A stretch of DNA of 64,000 nucleotides from Amycolatopsis sp. FBCC-B4732 (lineage in GTDB: Bacteria; Actinomycetota; Actinomycetes; Mycobacteriales; Pseudonocardiaceae): positions 8,474,501 through 8,538,500 of the forward strand of contig NZ_CP095376.1 in NCBI RefSeq assembly GCF_023008405.1. The letters are read 5' to 3'. Shown one piece after another: positions 1 through 10,370 of this stretch (position 1 is the stretch's first letter; each line of letters begins with the position of its first letter). Below the pieces are notes generated by a model. It was not told where the DNA came from. It did not search any database and was given only the letters and a program-made list of their open reading frames with translations. The position numbers were made by a program, and so were the translations under genes.

Positions 1-738
1 TCCTTTTTGGACGGTCCGGAAGCGTCGCTGTTCTGCTTCGTCGACGGCACCACCGTCGTGCCGCTGCTGCCCGCGCAGGACTTCAAGCGCGTCGGCGACG
101 ACGACGCGGGCCCGAACACCGGCGGTATGGGTGCGTACGCGCCGCTGCCCTGGGCCCCCGAGAACCTGGTCGACGACCTGGTCGAGAAGGTCGTCCAGCC
201 GGTCGCGGACGAGCTGGTGAACCGCGGCGCGCCGTTCTCCGGCCTGCTCTACGCCGGGCTCGCGCTGACCTCCGACGGTCCGCAGGTCATCGAGTTCAAC
301 TGCCGCTTCGGCGACCCCGAAACGCAGGTCGTGCTGGCGCTGCTGCGCACCCCGATCGCCGGGCTGATGCACGCCACCGCCACCGGCAAGCTCGCCGAGC
401 ACCCGCCGCTGGAGTGGGCGGGCGGCACCGCGGTCACCGTCGTGGTCGCCGCCGACGGCTACCCCGGCAAGCCGCGCACCGGCGACGTCATCACCGGCGC
501 CGAGCTGGAAGGCGTGCTGCACGCCGGCACGCGCCGCCGTGACGACGGCGCCGTCGTCTCCTCCGGTGGCCGGGTGCTGTCGGTCGTCGGCACCGGCAAG
601 ACGCTCAAGTCGGCCCGCAAGCACGCGTACGAAACCGTCGAAAAGGTGCACCTCGCCGGGTCGCACCACCGCACGGACATCGCGCTGAAGGCGGCGAACG
701 GCGAGATCGGCGCTCCGGCCGCGAAGCAGCGCGCCTGA
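1..738 (+). CDS. purD: Phosphoribosylamine-glycine ligase, C-terminal part
   Basis: The enzyme makes GAR from phosphoribosylamine, glycine and ATP, the second step of de novo purine synthesis in the cytosol. The frame is open from base 1, so the gene starts upstream of the window; about 245 residues of a usual ~420 are present. Visible are [10 protein letters not shown] at the start, the ATP-grasp segment [14 protein letters not shown], and [12 protein letters not shown], which carries the metal-binding Glu and Asn. The C-terminal PurD domain follows and the frame stops at TGA 736-738. A TTG at 7 is internal and not a real start. The next gene begins 124 bp downstream. Confidence 0.95.
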   Translation, partial: SFLDGPEASLFCFVDGTTVVPLLPAQDFKRVGDDDAGPNTGGMGAYAPLPWAPENLVDDLVEKVVQPVADELVNRGAPFSGLLYAGLALTSDGPQVIEFNCRFGDPETQVVLALLRTPIAGLMHATATGKLAEHPPLEWAGGTAVTVVVAADGYPGKPRTGDVITGAELEGVLHAGTRRRDDGAVVSSGGRVLSVVGTGKTLKSARKHAYETVEKVHLAGSHHRTDIALKAANGEIGAPAAKQRA

Positions 739-862
739 TTTCACGGGACCGGGGAACCGGCCGGGCACGAACTTCGTCCAAACCCGGGCTGCTGCCACAC
801 TTGCGTTGGTAGCCTCGACGAGGAGCCGGCCGGTCACTGTCCGTATGACGTCAGGGGAGAGC

Positions 863-1243
863 ATGTCAGGACCCTCGTACGACCTGAGCCCGGCCGTCCC
901 GGTGGCGCCGGCCGTGGCGGACGTCCTGGTCCGCCCGGACAAGCTGCTCGACGTCGCCCGGATCGTCGAAGAGCAGGCCAACGCGCTCGAAGACCAGCTG
1001 ATCACCCGCCTGGACCAGCTGCGGGTCGACGCGCCCTCGGCGGACGTCGTCAGCACCCAGTCGATCGAAGCGTGGAACCACCTGATCGCCGACGGCGACC
1101 GGTCCTACGCCGGCCAGGTCCGCGAGTACGTCGCGGGCCTCAAGCGCCTGGTGTCGCAGCTGCGCGCCGCCGCGAAGGACTACAAGGTCAGCGACGAGGA
1201 AAAGGCGGCGGTGTTCGGTGACCGCGGCAAGCACGGTGCGTAA
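863..1243 (+). CDS. PE-like / ESX-type small helical protein
   Basis: A 126-residue protein, mostly helical by eye, with no signal peptide. ATG 863 is preceded by GGGGAG at 854-859, so it is preferred over upstream in-frame codons. The first ~35 residues are Pro/Val rich; two amphipathic helices follow with a central Trp (IEAWNHL) in the position of the WXG turn, but without the Gly. Immediately downstream are a DUF3558 lipoprotein, a PPE-like protein and an EspG-like chaperone, the arrangement of actinobacterial PE-PPE-EspG modules. From that context I infer a type VII secreted partner of the PPE-like protein. The family assignment is by context and shape, not by a strong motif. Confidence 0.6.
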   Translation: MSGPSYDLSPAVPVAPAVADVLVRPDKLLDVARIVEEQANALEDQLITRLDQLRVDAPSADVVSTQSIEAWNHLIADGDRSYAGQVREYVAGLKRLVSQLRAAAKDYKVSDEEKAAVFGDRGKHGA

Positions 1244-1835
1244 CAGCGCGGTGCTGATCACCGGCGGCGTGCTCGCGACAGCGGCGCTCGCCGGCTGCTC
1301 CGCGGACAAGGACGGCACCCCGTACCCGATCGAGACGGCCGCCACCGCGGCGTCGCAGAGCGCGAAGGCCGCCCAGCTGCCCCAGCGCCCGGCCGACCTG
1401 CCGATGCAGGGCGTCGACCTCTGCGACCTCTTCCCGCAGGTGCAGCTCGACGCGATGAAGATCAGCAGCACGCCCCGGCAGGCCGACAGCGCCGACGGGC
1501 CGGTCTGCGTGCTCGACGCCGACCGCGAGGAGCCGTTCCACGGCTACCAGGTGGGCTCGGTGACCGCGGACCTCGACGAGTGGATCACCGGGGCCCGCCG
1601 CAAGAACAGCATGACCACCGAACCGAAGGCCATCGCCGGCTACCCGGCGCTGACGAGCTACCGCGCGGCCGCCGACCCGGCCGACTGCAGCACCCTCGTC
1701 GGCGTCGCGAAGGGCCGGACGCTGACCATCCGGACGTTCCCCATCACCCGCGGCAAGCTCACCCAGCCGCAGCTGTGCGAGATGTCGGCGCACGCCGCCG
1801 ACCTGGCGCTGCAGTCCTTGAAGTCACGCAACTAG
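1218..1835 (+). CDS. DUF3558-type secreted lipoprotein
   Basis: A 205-residue predicted lipoprotein. The N-terminus has a short charged segment, a hydrophobic stretch and the lipobox LAGC at about residues 24-27, so the mature protein should be anchored to the outer face of the membrane. The body has the DUF3558 pattern: a DLCDLF motif near residue 70, paired cysteines, and a late LCEMSAHAA segment. The GTG start overlaps the upstream gene by 26 bp; GTG 1236 is an alternative. DUF3558 proteins are common next to ESX genes in Pseudonocardiales, with no established biochemical role. A related fold appears in the kinase at 4203-6104. Confidence 0.8.
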   Translation: MTAASTVRNSAVLITGGVLATAALAGCSADKDGTPYPIETAATAASQSAKAAQLPQRPADLPMQGVDLCDLFPQVQLDAMKISSTPRQADSADGPVCVLDADREEPFHGYQVGSVTADLDEWITGARRKNSMTTEPKAIAGYPALTSYRAAADPADCSTLVGVAKGRTLTIRTFPITRGKLTQPQLCEMSAHAADLALQSLKSRN

Positions 1836-1844
1836 GGAGGGCGC

Positions 1845-3440
<1,596 letters not shown>

Positions 3441-3442
3441 CC

Positions 3443-4201
3443 GTGTCCTTGGTGCTGTCCGCGTCGGAGTTCGACGTGCTCTGGGAGTCGTTCGAACTGC
3501 CTCGGCGGCACGTCGCGATCGACGTGCCGAGCGGGGGAACCACCCGCACCGAGCGGTCGGCGCTGGTGGAGTCGGCGTGGGCGTCGCTGAGCGAGCGGCG
3601 CCTGGCCCGCAACCGCCGGGCGTCCGGCGAGCTGGCCGACCTGCTCCACCTGCTGGCCCGACCCCAGTTCGGCGTCGACGTCTGGGTGTGGGCCGAACGC
3701 GAGATCCGCGGCCGCGCGGTCAGCCACCGCAGTCAGGCGGTGCTGGCGGTGGTGGACAACGCGGAGGTGTGGCTGATCCCGGCCACGGAGGACGCCCTCG
3801 CGGAGGCGGCGGTCTCGGTGGCGGGCGACCTGGCCCCGGGCATCGGCCAGACGGTGAGCATCCCGTACCCGACGCTGAAGGCCGCGGACGCGGCCGCCAA
3901 GGGCGACCCGAAGGCACTGGTGACGGCGCTGGAGGACCGCGGCGTGCCGCTGTTCCAGGCCCAGGAACTCTCGGGCATGCTGCTCGGCCAGGAGGCCAGG
4001 GGCCAGTTCGGCGCGGAGCGCGTGGGCCGTGACGGCGTGGTCCACCGCGCGAACCGGGTGGTGGCGTTCTTCGACACGGACTCCGGCCGCTACCTGTTCC
4101 AGGTGGAGACCGACCGCGAAGGCCGCGAGTGGGCGACGGTGACCCCGGCGGACAACGCGCTGCTCGCGACGAGGATCCGGGAACTGGTGGCGGAGGCCTG
4201 A
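3443..4201 (+). CDS. EspG-like ESX secretion chaperone
   Basis: A 252-residue cytosolic protein without signal peptide or membrane segments. It starts with a hydrophobic beta/alpha segment, has a central VWVWAEREIRGRAV strand region, and ends with strands around GRYLFQVE and a C-terminal helix, in keeping with the EspG family that binds PPE proteins before ESX export. GTG 3443 lies 2 bp after the PPE-like stop, so the two are probably translationally coupled. The stop at 4201 nearly abuts the stop of the oppositely oriented kinase gene. Assignment rests on overall similarity and on position directly after a PPE-like gene. Confidence 0.75.
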   Translation: MSLVLSASEFDVLWESFELPRRHVAIDVPSGGTTRTERSALVESAWASLSERRLARNRRASGELADLLHLLARPQFGVDVWVWAEREIRGRAVSHRSQAVLAVVDNAEVWLIPATEDALAEAAVSVAGDLAPGIGQTVSIPYPTLKAADAAAKGDPKALVTALEDRGVPLFQAQELSGMLLGQEARGQFGAERVGRDGVVHRANRVVAFFDTDSGRYLFQVETDREGREWATVTPADNALLATRIRELVAEA

Positions 4202-4202
4202 G

Positions 4203-6104
4203 CTAGCTGCCCGGCGGGAGCTTCGCCAGTACTCGACGCGCGTACTGCTCGGCATTGGCGCACAGTTCTTCGTTGCTCAGCTTCTTGTCGAAGTCGTTGT
4301 AGGTGAGCTGTACATCCTCGGTGCTCGTGTCGTCGATCCGGTGGTGCGCCCAGGTGATCTCGCAGGCCGGCCCGTAGTCCTGGCTGGGCAAGATCGCTTC
4401 GGAGACCGTGACTCCGTCCAGGTCGCGCTGCTCGGCTTTGCCCGGCTCGCTCGGCGCGGACAGCAAGCTGACGGAATACACCCCGAGATCCTTCTGCCCG
4501 ATCCACAAGCACCGGTGCAGGCCTTGGATGGTGAAGCTGAATTTGTTCGGGTTTCCCGGCGGAACCGGTGGTGAATCGGTCATGGCGCACAGGTCGGAGG
4601 AAAGCGCGGAGCCGGCGGACAGCGGATAGCGCGCGTCGGTGCCGTACTGGATCTGCGGGACCAGGAAGTTCATCGCTTCGGTCGGGGTGGCGCAGGGATC
4701 ACCGGTCTCCCGACCCGACGAGGCGGTCATCGCGAAGCCCTGGCTGTACGGGTTCTCGATCGACACGACGCAGTAGATGCCGTCGACCTTCGCGAAACCG
4801 CTGAGCCCACCGATCGATATCGGCGTGCCTTTTGACTCCGAGAGCGTTTCGTACAGGTTGACGACCAGCGTGCTGCTGGCGGTTTTGTCCGGCCTGTCTT
4901 TGAACGAGAAATCGCATCGTTCGAAGTAGATGCGCTTGCCGTCCGATTGCTCCATCGGCCCGGTCGCGGGTAGGGAGTCGCGTTTGAAAAGCTTGCAGGG
5001 ATCGATTTCGCGAAGATCTTCCACGGTGAACGCGGCGGGGTGCGGGCGACCGGTGTTGGGACCCGCGTCGCGGCCGGCGCGCTGATCCGCTGAGCTCAGC
5101 TTCACCGCGACCACGGCCGCCGTTCCCAGCACGAGCGCCAACGCCAGTGCCACCGCGGTCCGTGCCCGCGTTCGCCGTTTGCCGGGTGTCGCCGGAGCCT
5201 CGGCCACCGGCGGCTGAGGCAGCGCCAGGAGGCGGCCGACCTGCTCTTTCTGGACACAGATCAGCGCGTGTACCGCCGGTGGCCACGGAGTGCTGCCCGG
5301 TGGGACCGGACCCAGGTGGTCGAGGATCTGGGCCGGCGTTGGCCGCTGCGCCGGATCCTTCGCGAGGCACGGCTCCACCAGTCGTCGCAGCACCGGGGGG
5401 AGTGAACCGAGGTCCGGCCGCCCGTGAACGACGTTGTAGAGCACCTGCGGGGTCGACCAGCCGCCGAACGGGGCCCGGCCGGTGGCCGCCATGACCAAGA
5501 GGCCGCCCAATGAGAAAACGTCACTCGCCGGGGTGACAGTCCGCCCGTCGGCCTGCTCCGGGGACATGAAGCCGGGCGAGCCGATGATCGAGCCGGTGTG
5601 CGTCAGCTCGGAGTCGCCCTCGGCGGCGCGGGCGATGCCGAAGTCGATGACCCGGGCGCCGTCGTCGGTGAGCAGCACGTTGCTCGGTTTGAGGTCGCGG
5701 TGGACCAAGCCGGCCCGGTGGATTTCGGTGAGTGCCGACGCCAGCCCGACCGCGAGGATCCGGATGGCCCCCGGTGGGAGGGGCCCCGCCGCCTCGACGG
5801 CTTCCTTCAGCGATGGCCCGGCGACGAACACCGAGGCCAGCCACGGTGTCGACGCGTCCGGGTCCGCGTCCATGACCGCCGCCGTGTAAGCGCCTGAGAC
5901 CATCCGTGACGCTTGGACCTCGTGGCGGAACCTGGACCGGAACCCGTCGTCGTGCGCGAAGCCCGGGTGCACCTGTTTGACCGCCACGAGCCTGCCGTCC
6001 GGTGACACCCCGAGCAGTACTCGTCCCATTCCGCCTTCGCCGAGCGCCGCGACCAGGCGGTACCGCCCGACATGTCGGGATTCGCCCGGGTTCAGTGGTT
6101 TCAT
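4203..6104 (-). CDS. Transmembrane Ser/Thr protein kinase with DUF3558-like ectodomain
   Basis: A 633-residue Hanks-type kinase. The cytosolic kinase domain occupies about residues 14-265: glycine loop GEGGMGRV, Lys43 in VAVKQ, HRD at 135-137 (HRDLKPSN), DFG at 154-156, and SPE. One membrane helix is at about 316-336, flanked by an Arg/Lys-rich stop-transfer. The outer part (~350-633) has two lobes with the DUF3558 pattern (DPCKLF, then SDLCAMT, plus several Cys). It is divergent from 6284 across a 179-bp gap. The base composition of the ectodomain-coding part is visibly less GC-rich than its neighbours. PASTA repeats, as in PknB, are absent. The likely role is sensing at the cell surface; the signal is unknown. 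Confidence 0.9.
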   Translation of the reverse strand: MKPLNPGESRHVGRYRLVAALGEGGMGRVLLGVSPDGRLVAVKQVHPGFAHDDGFRSRFRHEVQASRMVSGAYTAAVMDADPDASTPWLASVFVAGPSLKEAVEAAGPLPPGAIRILAVGLASALTEIHRAGLVHRDLKPSNVLLTDDGARVIDFGIARAAEGDSELTHTGSIIGSPGFMSPEQADGRTVTPASDVFSLGGLLVMAATGRAPFGGWSTPQVLYNVVHGRPDLGSLPPVLRRLVEPCLAKDPAQRPTPAQILDHLGPVPPGSTPWPPAVHALICVQKEQVGRLLALPQPPVAEAPATPGKRRTRARTAVALALALVLGTAAVVAVKLSSADQRAGRDAGPNTGRPHPAAFTVEDLREIDPCKLFKRDSLPATGPMEQSDGKRIYFERCDFSFKDRPDKTASSTLVVNLYETLSESKGTPISIGGLSGFAKVDGIYCVVSIENPYSQGFAMTASSGRETGDPCATPTEAMNFLVPQIQYGTDARYPLSAGSALSSDLCAMTDSPPVPPGNPNKFSFTIQGLHRCLWIGQKDLGVYSVSLLSAPSEPGKAEQRDLDGVTVSEAILPSQDYGPACEITWAHHRIDDTSTEDVQLTYNDFDKKLSNEELCANAEQYARRVLAKLPPGS

Positions 6105-6283
6105 GATCGCTTCCCTCCCCGCCGGACATGCTACAAAGCGTGTCCGGCGGCCCGCTGGGGTGGAAGTTGACGGAGATCCGTACGCGCGGCCCGAGTGAAG
6201 TCATAAAGTAAGCGGCGGGAACCGTCCTGGTCATGGTGACGTCTGATCGGGCGGAGACAAGTTTCCGAAGGGGATGACGAACC

Positions 6284-6601
6284 GTGCCTGTCTACGACCC
6301 GGACTCGATGGCCATCGCGGCCCGCAACGTGGAGAAGCTGAAGGACGAGTTCGAGAAGTCGAAGAAGCATCTCACCGGGGTCGACGACGAGAAGGAAAGC
6401 CCCTTCGGCACGATGGGTGGTTCCCAGGACGTGCACGGCGCGGTCGGCGAGTTCAAACACGGCGTGCACTCCGAATTCGACGCGGCCGGGAAGCTGATGG
6501 AGGCGACCAGTTTCGTCTTGAAGAAGGCCGCCGGGCTGATCGCCGAAGCCGATCAGGTCGGGGCGAGCGACCTCAAGCTGCACGAACACGGGAACCAGTG
6601 A
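6284..6601 (+). CDS. Small helical protein upstream of the WXG100-transglycosylase
   Basis: A 105-residue, charged, mostly alpha-helical protein with no signal peptide or membrane segment. It begins VYDPDSMAIAARNVEKL and has a predicted helix - Gly-rich turn (GTMGGS) - helix layout like ESX-type proteins, but lacks a clear WXG. The GTG start is preceded by GAAGGGGATG. The gene sits 46 bp upstream of the WXG100-transglycosylase gene, so the two are probably co-transcribed, and I infer it may be its secretion partner. No specific family was recognised with confidence. Confidence 0.6.
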   Translation: MPVYDPDSMAIAARNVEKLKDEFEKSKKHLTGVDDEKESPFGTMGGSQDVHGAVGEFKHGVHSEFDAAGKLMEATSFVLKKAAGLIAEADQVGASDLKLHEHGNQ

Positions 6602-6647
6602 GCGCGTGGACGGCCTTGTGGGGCCTGGATGACAAGGGGGCGGCACT

Positions 6648-8882
6648 GTGGCTGGGCTGATCGACTTTCCGCCGAACTGGCCGGACATCGAGGCCAAGAA
6701 GAAGCAGGTCGACGGCATCAAGCCGGAGTCGATCGAAAAGGCGGCCCAGCAGTTCAAGACCGCCGCCACGCAGGCCGGTGACCACGGCGCTGCCCTGAAG
6801 TCGGCTACGGACTCGCTGTCCGCCGGCGTCTGGAAAGGCCCGGCCGCGGACGCGTTCGTCGGCTACGTGAAGCAGATCACCACCGCGGGTGACAAGGTGC
6901 AGACGCACCTCACCGACGTCGGCAACGACCTCAGTGCGCTGTCGTCGCAGTTGAGCGACATCAAGGGCAAGGTCAACGACGCCTACGAAACCGCGAAGAC
7001 GGCGATCCAGAACCGCATCAACGCGGAGACCCCCAAGGCGCAGGCCGCGATGAACGCCGAGGCCGAACACGCGAGGGACGAGCAAAAGCCCGCGCCGAGC
7101 CCGTCGTCGAAGGAAATCGTCGACAACGCCAACAAGGCGAACCTGAACGACGCCACCACCGCGCTCGGGAAGATCGACCCGCTGCTCTCGAGCGCGGACG
7201 ACCTGGTCAAGAAGTCCCAGGCGCTGATGAAGACCCAGATCGAGGGCGGTTATTCGAAGGTTCCGCTGCCCAACAGCGACGGCACCGTTCCGCAGAGCAC
7301 CGGCGGCATCCACAGCAACGGCTCCTCCCACCACGGCGGTGGTGGCGGAGGCGGCGGTGGTGGCGGCGGAGGCGGTGGCGGTGGTGGCCTCGGCCCCAGC
7401 GGTGGCCCGCCCTCCTCGCCGCCCCCGGGCAACGTCCAGCAGTGGATCCAGGAAGCCATCAAGGCCCTGCAGGCCGCCGGGGTGCCGGTCACCGACGCGG
7501 ACATCCCCAACATCTGGGCGATCATCCAGCACGAGTCGGGCGGGAATCCCAATGCCATCAACAACTGGGACTGCGTACCGCTGGACACGCAGATCCTGAC
7601 CAGGCGCGGTGTCCTGAAGCACAACGCGGTCGAAGTCGGCGACGAGACGATCGGCTTCAACCCGGCCACCGGGCGGAGCGAGTGGACGCGGATCACCCGG
7701 GTCGTCCACCACGAAGACGCCGCGCTGGTGCGGATGAGCAACTCCCGGTGGCAGGCGACCACCACGCCGAACCACCGCTGGCTCACCCTGCCGCGCGTCC
7801 ACGTTCGGCGCACCGACCTGCCGGTGATCTGCCCGGAGTGCGGCTGGGCGCCGGGTGCGGCACAGCAGCCGGAGAACGGTGTGGCGGTACACCGGCGCAA
7901 GAAGCACGGTTTCGTCTCGCCGAAGCAGGAGAACCGGCACGCGGCCGAGGCGCGCTTCGTCACGACCGAAGACGTCGGGTCACGCGACCGGATCCTCCTG
8001 GCGGCGCCCGCGGCGACCGGATCGGCGCTCGAGATCAGCGTGGCGGAAGCCGCCATCCTCGGCTGGATCGCCGGTGACGGGCACGTCGAGACCAGGCGGC
8101 ACCGCCCGACCATGTCCATCGCGCAGTCGAAGCCCGAAATGGTGGAGAAGCTCCGCGACCTCCTCGACGGTGTACCGCACGCGGTCTACGTCGATGACCG
8201 TGGTGGGTGCGGGCCCCGGCACCAGTTCCGGCTGGACCACGACTACGCCCAGGACCTGCTGGCCAGGGCGGGCCACCCCAAGTCCGATGCGGTCGCTCAG
8301 ATCCTGTCGATGTCCGCCGAGCAGCGTGCGGCGTGGCTCGAAGCGATCGTCGACGCCGAGGGCACCCAGTACACGCGGCCCGGCTACTCGAAGCCGCAGG
8401 TGGTCGTCTACCAGGCGCCGGGCGCGGTCCTCGAGGCGATCGCACTGGCCGGTTACCTGTCCGGGACGCGGCCTCGGGTGCTCCCGGTCAACCGGACGAA
8501 CCAGCCGGAGACCTGGCGCCAGGAAGCCGTCGTGCACTTCAACAACCCGATCGTCACGGGAGCTTTCCTGCGGAAGGAAGCCGCCGGGCGGGCAGACGTG
8601 TGGTGCGTGACGACCGAACTGGGCACGTGGACGGCTCAGGAGGGTGATCACCTCTTCCTGACCGGCAACTCCAATGCCGCCGCCGGGCACCCGTCCAAGG
8701 GGCTCATGCAGTGCATCGACTCGACGTTCAACGCGCACAAGCTGCCCGGGCACGACAACATCTACAACCCGGTCGACAACATCATCGCGGGTGTCCGGTA
8801 CTCCTACGACCGCTACGGCGGCCTCGGGAACGTGCCCGGCATCAAGGCCATGGCCCACGGCGGTGCCTACCAGGGCTACTAG
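6648..8882 (+). CDS. WXG100-lytic transglycosylase precursor interrupted by an intein
   Basis: A 744-residue precursor. Residues 1-~200 form a WXG100 helical domain with VWKG at about 61-64, the hallmark of type VII secretion targets. An 18-residue glycine tract follows, then a transglycosylase SLT domain that starts at about 265 with the catalytic-type Glu296 in HESGG. At residue 309 a 366-residue intein interrupts the SLT domain; the downstream extein resumes SNAAAGHPSKGLMQ and runs to the end. After splicing the product would be 378 residues. It probably cleaves peptidoglycan strands outside the membrane. GTG 6648 is preceded by a weak purine run. It follows the small helical gene and precedes an unrelated aminotransferase. 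Confidence 0.88.
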   Translation: MAGLIDFPPNWPDIEAKKKQVDGIKPESIEKAAQQFKTAATQAGDHGAALKSATDSLSAGVWKGPAADAFVGYVKQITTAGDKVQTHLTDVGNDLSALSSQLSDIKGKVNDAYETAKTAIQNRINAETPKAQAAMNAEAEHARDEQKPAPSPSSKEIVDNANKANLNDATTALGKIDPLLSSADDLVKKSQALMKTQIEGGYSKVPLPNSDGTVPQSTGGIHSNGSSHHGGGGGGGGGGGGGGGGGGLGPSGGPPSSPPPGNVQQWIQEAIKALQAAGVPVTDADIPNIWAIIQHESGGNPNAINNWDCVPLDTQILTRRGVLKHNAVEVGDETIGFNPATGRSEWTRITRVVHHEDAALVRMSNSRWQATTTPNHRWLTLPRVHVRRTDLPVICPECGWAPGAAQQPENGVAVHRRKKHGFVSPKQENRHAAEARFVTTEDVGSRDRILLAAPAATGSALEISVAEAAILGWIAGDGHVETRRHRPTMSIAQSKPEMVEKLRDLLDGVPHAVYVDDRGGCGPRHQFRLDHDYAQDLLARAGHPKSDAVAQILSMSAEQRAAWLEAIVDAEGTQYTRPGYSKPQVVVYQAPGAVLEAIALAGYLSGTRPRVLPVNRTNQPETWRQEAVVHFNNPIVTGAFLRKEAAGRADVWCVTTELGTWTAQEGDHLFLTGNSNAAAGHPSKGLMQCIDSTFNAHKLPGHDNIYNPVDNIIAGVRYSYDRYGGLGNVPGIKAMAHGGAYQGY
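7335..7388 (+). repeat. Glycine-codon tract, 18 consecutive Gly
   Basis: GGN codons are repeated 18 times with mixed third bases. They form a flexible linker between the WXG100 domain and the transglycosylase domain, right after a His-His pair. The varied codons argue for selection on the peptide rather than simple slippage. Confidence 0.9.
7572..8669 (+). other. Intein with LAGLIDADG endonuclease inside the SLT domain
   Basis: This in-frame 366-residue insert begins with Cys1 (CVPLDTQILTRRG, block A) and ends LFLTGN, followed by extein Ser+1. Block B is TTTPNH at about 63-68. Two LAGLIDADG-type motifs are visible: AILGWIAGDGHV at about 161-172 and LEAIVDAEG at about 256-264, both keeping an acidic catalytic residue. 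Block F is VWCVTTELGTW near 343-353. The penultimate residue is Gly rather than the usual His. A Cys-X2-Cys-X16-His-X4-His pattern at 87-112 looks like a zinc finger. The insertion site lies 12 residues after the catalytic-type Glu of the host domain. Removing it restores a continuous SLT sequence, NNWD then SNAAAGHPSKGLMQ. Confidence 0.92.
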
Positions 8883-8897
8883 AACTAGCCTGGCCGC

Positions 8898-10076
8898 ATG
8901 GTCGACCTCGGAGCCTTCGCCGGTCCCGCGCTGCGGGCCGGTGTGCCGCCCTTCCACGTCATGGACGTCCTCTCCGCGGCCGGTGCGCGGCAGCGGAGTC
9001 ACGGTGATCTCGTGTCGCTCGCGGCCGGGCAGCCGTCCGCGCCCGCGCCGCGACCCGTGCTGGAGGCCGCGGCGAAAGCGCTGCAGGACAGCACCCTCGG
9101 CTACACCGAACAGCTCGGCATCCCCGAGCTGCGCGAGGCTGTGGCCGGGCACTACCGGCAGCGGTACGACGTCGACGTCCAGGCGCACGACGTCGTCCTG
9201 ACCACCGGGTCCTCCGGGGGCTTCCTGCTCGCTTTCCTCAGCGCCTTCGACTCCGGCGCCAAGGTCGCGATGGCGCGGCCCGGCTACCCGGCCTACCGCA
9301 ACCTGCTCTCCGTCCTGGGCTGCGAGGTCGTCGAGTTCGCCACCACCGCGGAGACGAACTTCCAGCCCACCGTCGGCCTGCTCGACGAGCTCGGTCCGAT
9401 CGACGGCCTGATCGTCGCCAGCCCGAGCAACCCGACCGGGACCGTGCTGCCGCCCGGGGAGCTCGCCGCCATCACCGGGTGGTGCGCGTCGCACGGCGTG
9501 CAGCTGATCAGCGACGAGATCTACCACGGCATCTCCTACGGCGCCGAGCTCGACTGCGCGTGGCAGTACGGGCGCGAGCCGATCGTGCTCGGCAGCTTCT
9601 CCAAGTACTTCGCGATGACCGGCTGGCGGCTCGGGTGGCTGCTCGCGCCGCAGCGCCTCCACCGCGCGATCGACGTCCTGACCGGCAACTTCACCATCTG
9701 CCCGCCCGCCGTCTCGCAGTACGCGGCGCTGGCCGCCTTCACGCCCGAGGCGTACGCGGAGGCCGACGCGCACGTCGAGCGGTACCGCGCCAACCGCGAC
9801 CGGCTCTTCGCCGGCCTGCGGCGCATCGGCCTGACCGAGCTCGCGCCCGCGGACGGCGCCTTCTACGCGTACGCCGACGTCAGCGCGTACACCGGGGACA
9901 GCCTGAGCTGGTGCCAGCGGTTGCTCGCCGACACCGGCCTCGCGATCACCCCCGGCGTCGACTTCGACCCGGTCGACGGCGGCAAGTACGTGCGGTTCTC
10001 CTTCGCCGGCAGCGCCGAGGACATCGACGAAGGCGTCCGGCGGCTCGGCGCGTGGCTCGGCCAGGGGGAACCCTGA
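8898..10076 (+). CDS. PLP-dependent class I/II aminotransferase
   Basis: A 392-residue cytosolic aminotransferase of fold type I. Motifs in order: GQPSAPAP and YTEQLGIPELREAVA near the N-terminus, ASPSNPTGT (substrate carboxylate region), SDEIYHGISY, and SFSKYFAMTGWRLGW with the PLP-binding Lys, then a C-terminal Arg segment VRFSFAG. Its length fits the family. The ATG lies 6 nt after TAGCCT (8886-8891), which fits a leaderless transcript starting at the ATG, only 15 bp after the previous stop. The amino-donor substrate cannot be told from sequence alone; an aspartate or branched-chain type role is possible. Confidence 0.88.
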   Translation: MVDLGAFAGPALRAGVPPFHVMDVLSAAGARQRSHGDLVSLAAGQPSAPAPRPVLEAAAKALQDSTLGYTEQLGIPELREAVAGHYRQRYDVDVQAHDVVLTTGSSGGFLLAFLSAFDSGAKVAMARPGYPAYRNLLSVLGCEVVEFATTAETNFQPTVGLLDELGPIDGLIVASPSNPTGTVLPPGELAAITGWCASHGVQLISDEIYHGISYGAELDCAWQYGREPIVLGSFSKYFAMTGWRLGWLLAPQRLHRAIDVLTGNFTICPPAVSQYAALAAFTPEAYAEADAHVERYRANRDRLFAGLRRIGLTELAPADGAFYAYADVSAYTGDSLSWCQRLLADTGLAITPGVDFDPVDGGKYVRFSFAGSAEDIDEGVRRLGAWLGQGEP

Positions 10077-10177
10077 TTTAACCCCGAACGTTGGGCGATG
10101 AGAGGGAGTTTCCCCGCCGGGGATGGCACATTGGAGTGACCGGGCCGGTGGGGCCACGGGGACACAGCGGAGGAACC

Positions 10178-10366
10178 ATGTTCTGGAAGATCGTCGGCGC
10201 CCTGATCGTCGCCTGGGTGGCGTTCATGGTGCTGGGTGCCGTGATCGGGTTCGTGTTCAAGGCCGTCCTGTGGATCGCCATCATCGGCGGCATCGCCTTC
10301 CTCGGCGCGGCCGGCTACAAGGCGATCACCGGCAACAAGGACAGCAAGCGCATCAACCGCTACTGA
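10178..10366 (+). CDS. Small membrane protein (62 aa)
   Basis: A 62-residue protein with two hydrophobic helices (about 4-30 and 31-48) and a basic C-terminal tail ending KRINRY. ATG 10178 has GGAGGA at 10169-10174. A longer in-frame start at 10091 would add an unlikely Arg/Gly-rich leader without a ribosome site. The function is not recognised. It lies between an aminotransferase gene and a convergent methyltransferase gene. Confidence 0.7.
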   Translation: MFWKIVGALIVAWVAFMVLGAVIGFVFKAVLWIAIIGGIAFLGAAGYKAITGNKDSKRINRY

Positions 10367-10370
10367 GAAC

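Noticed and set aside
7980..10157. A 725-codon open frame on the minus strand
   Set aside because: It lies antisense to the intein C-terminal half and the aminotransferase, is Arg/Gly/Asp-rich without motifs, and is an effect of high GC.
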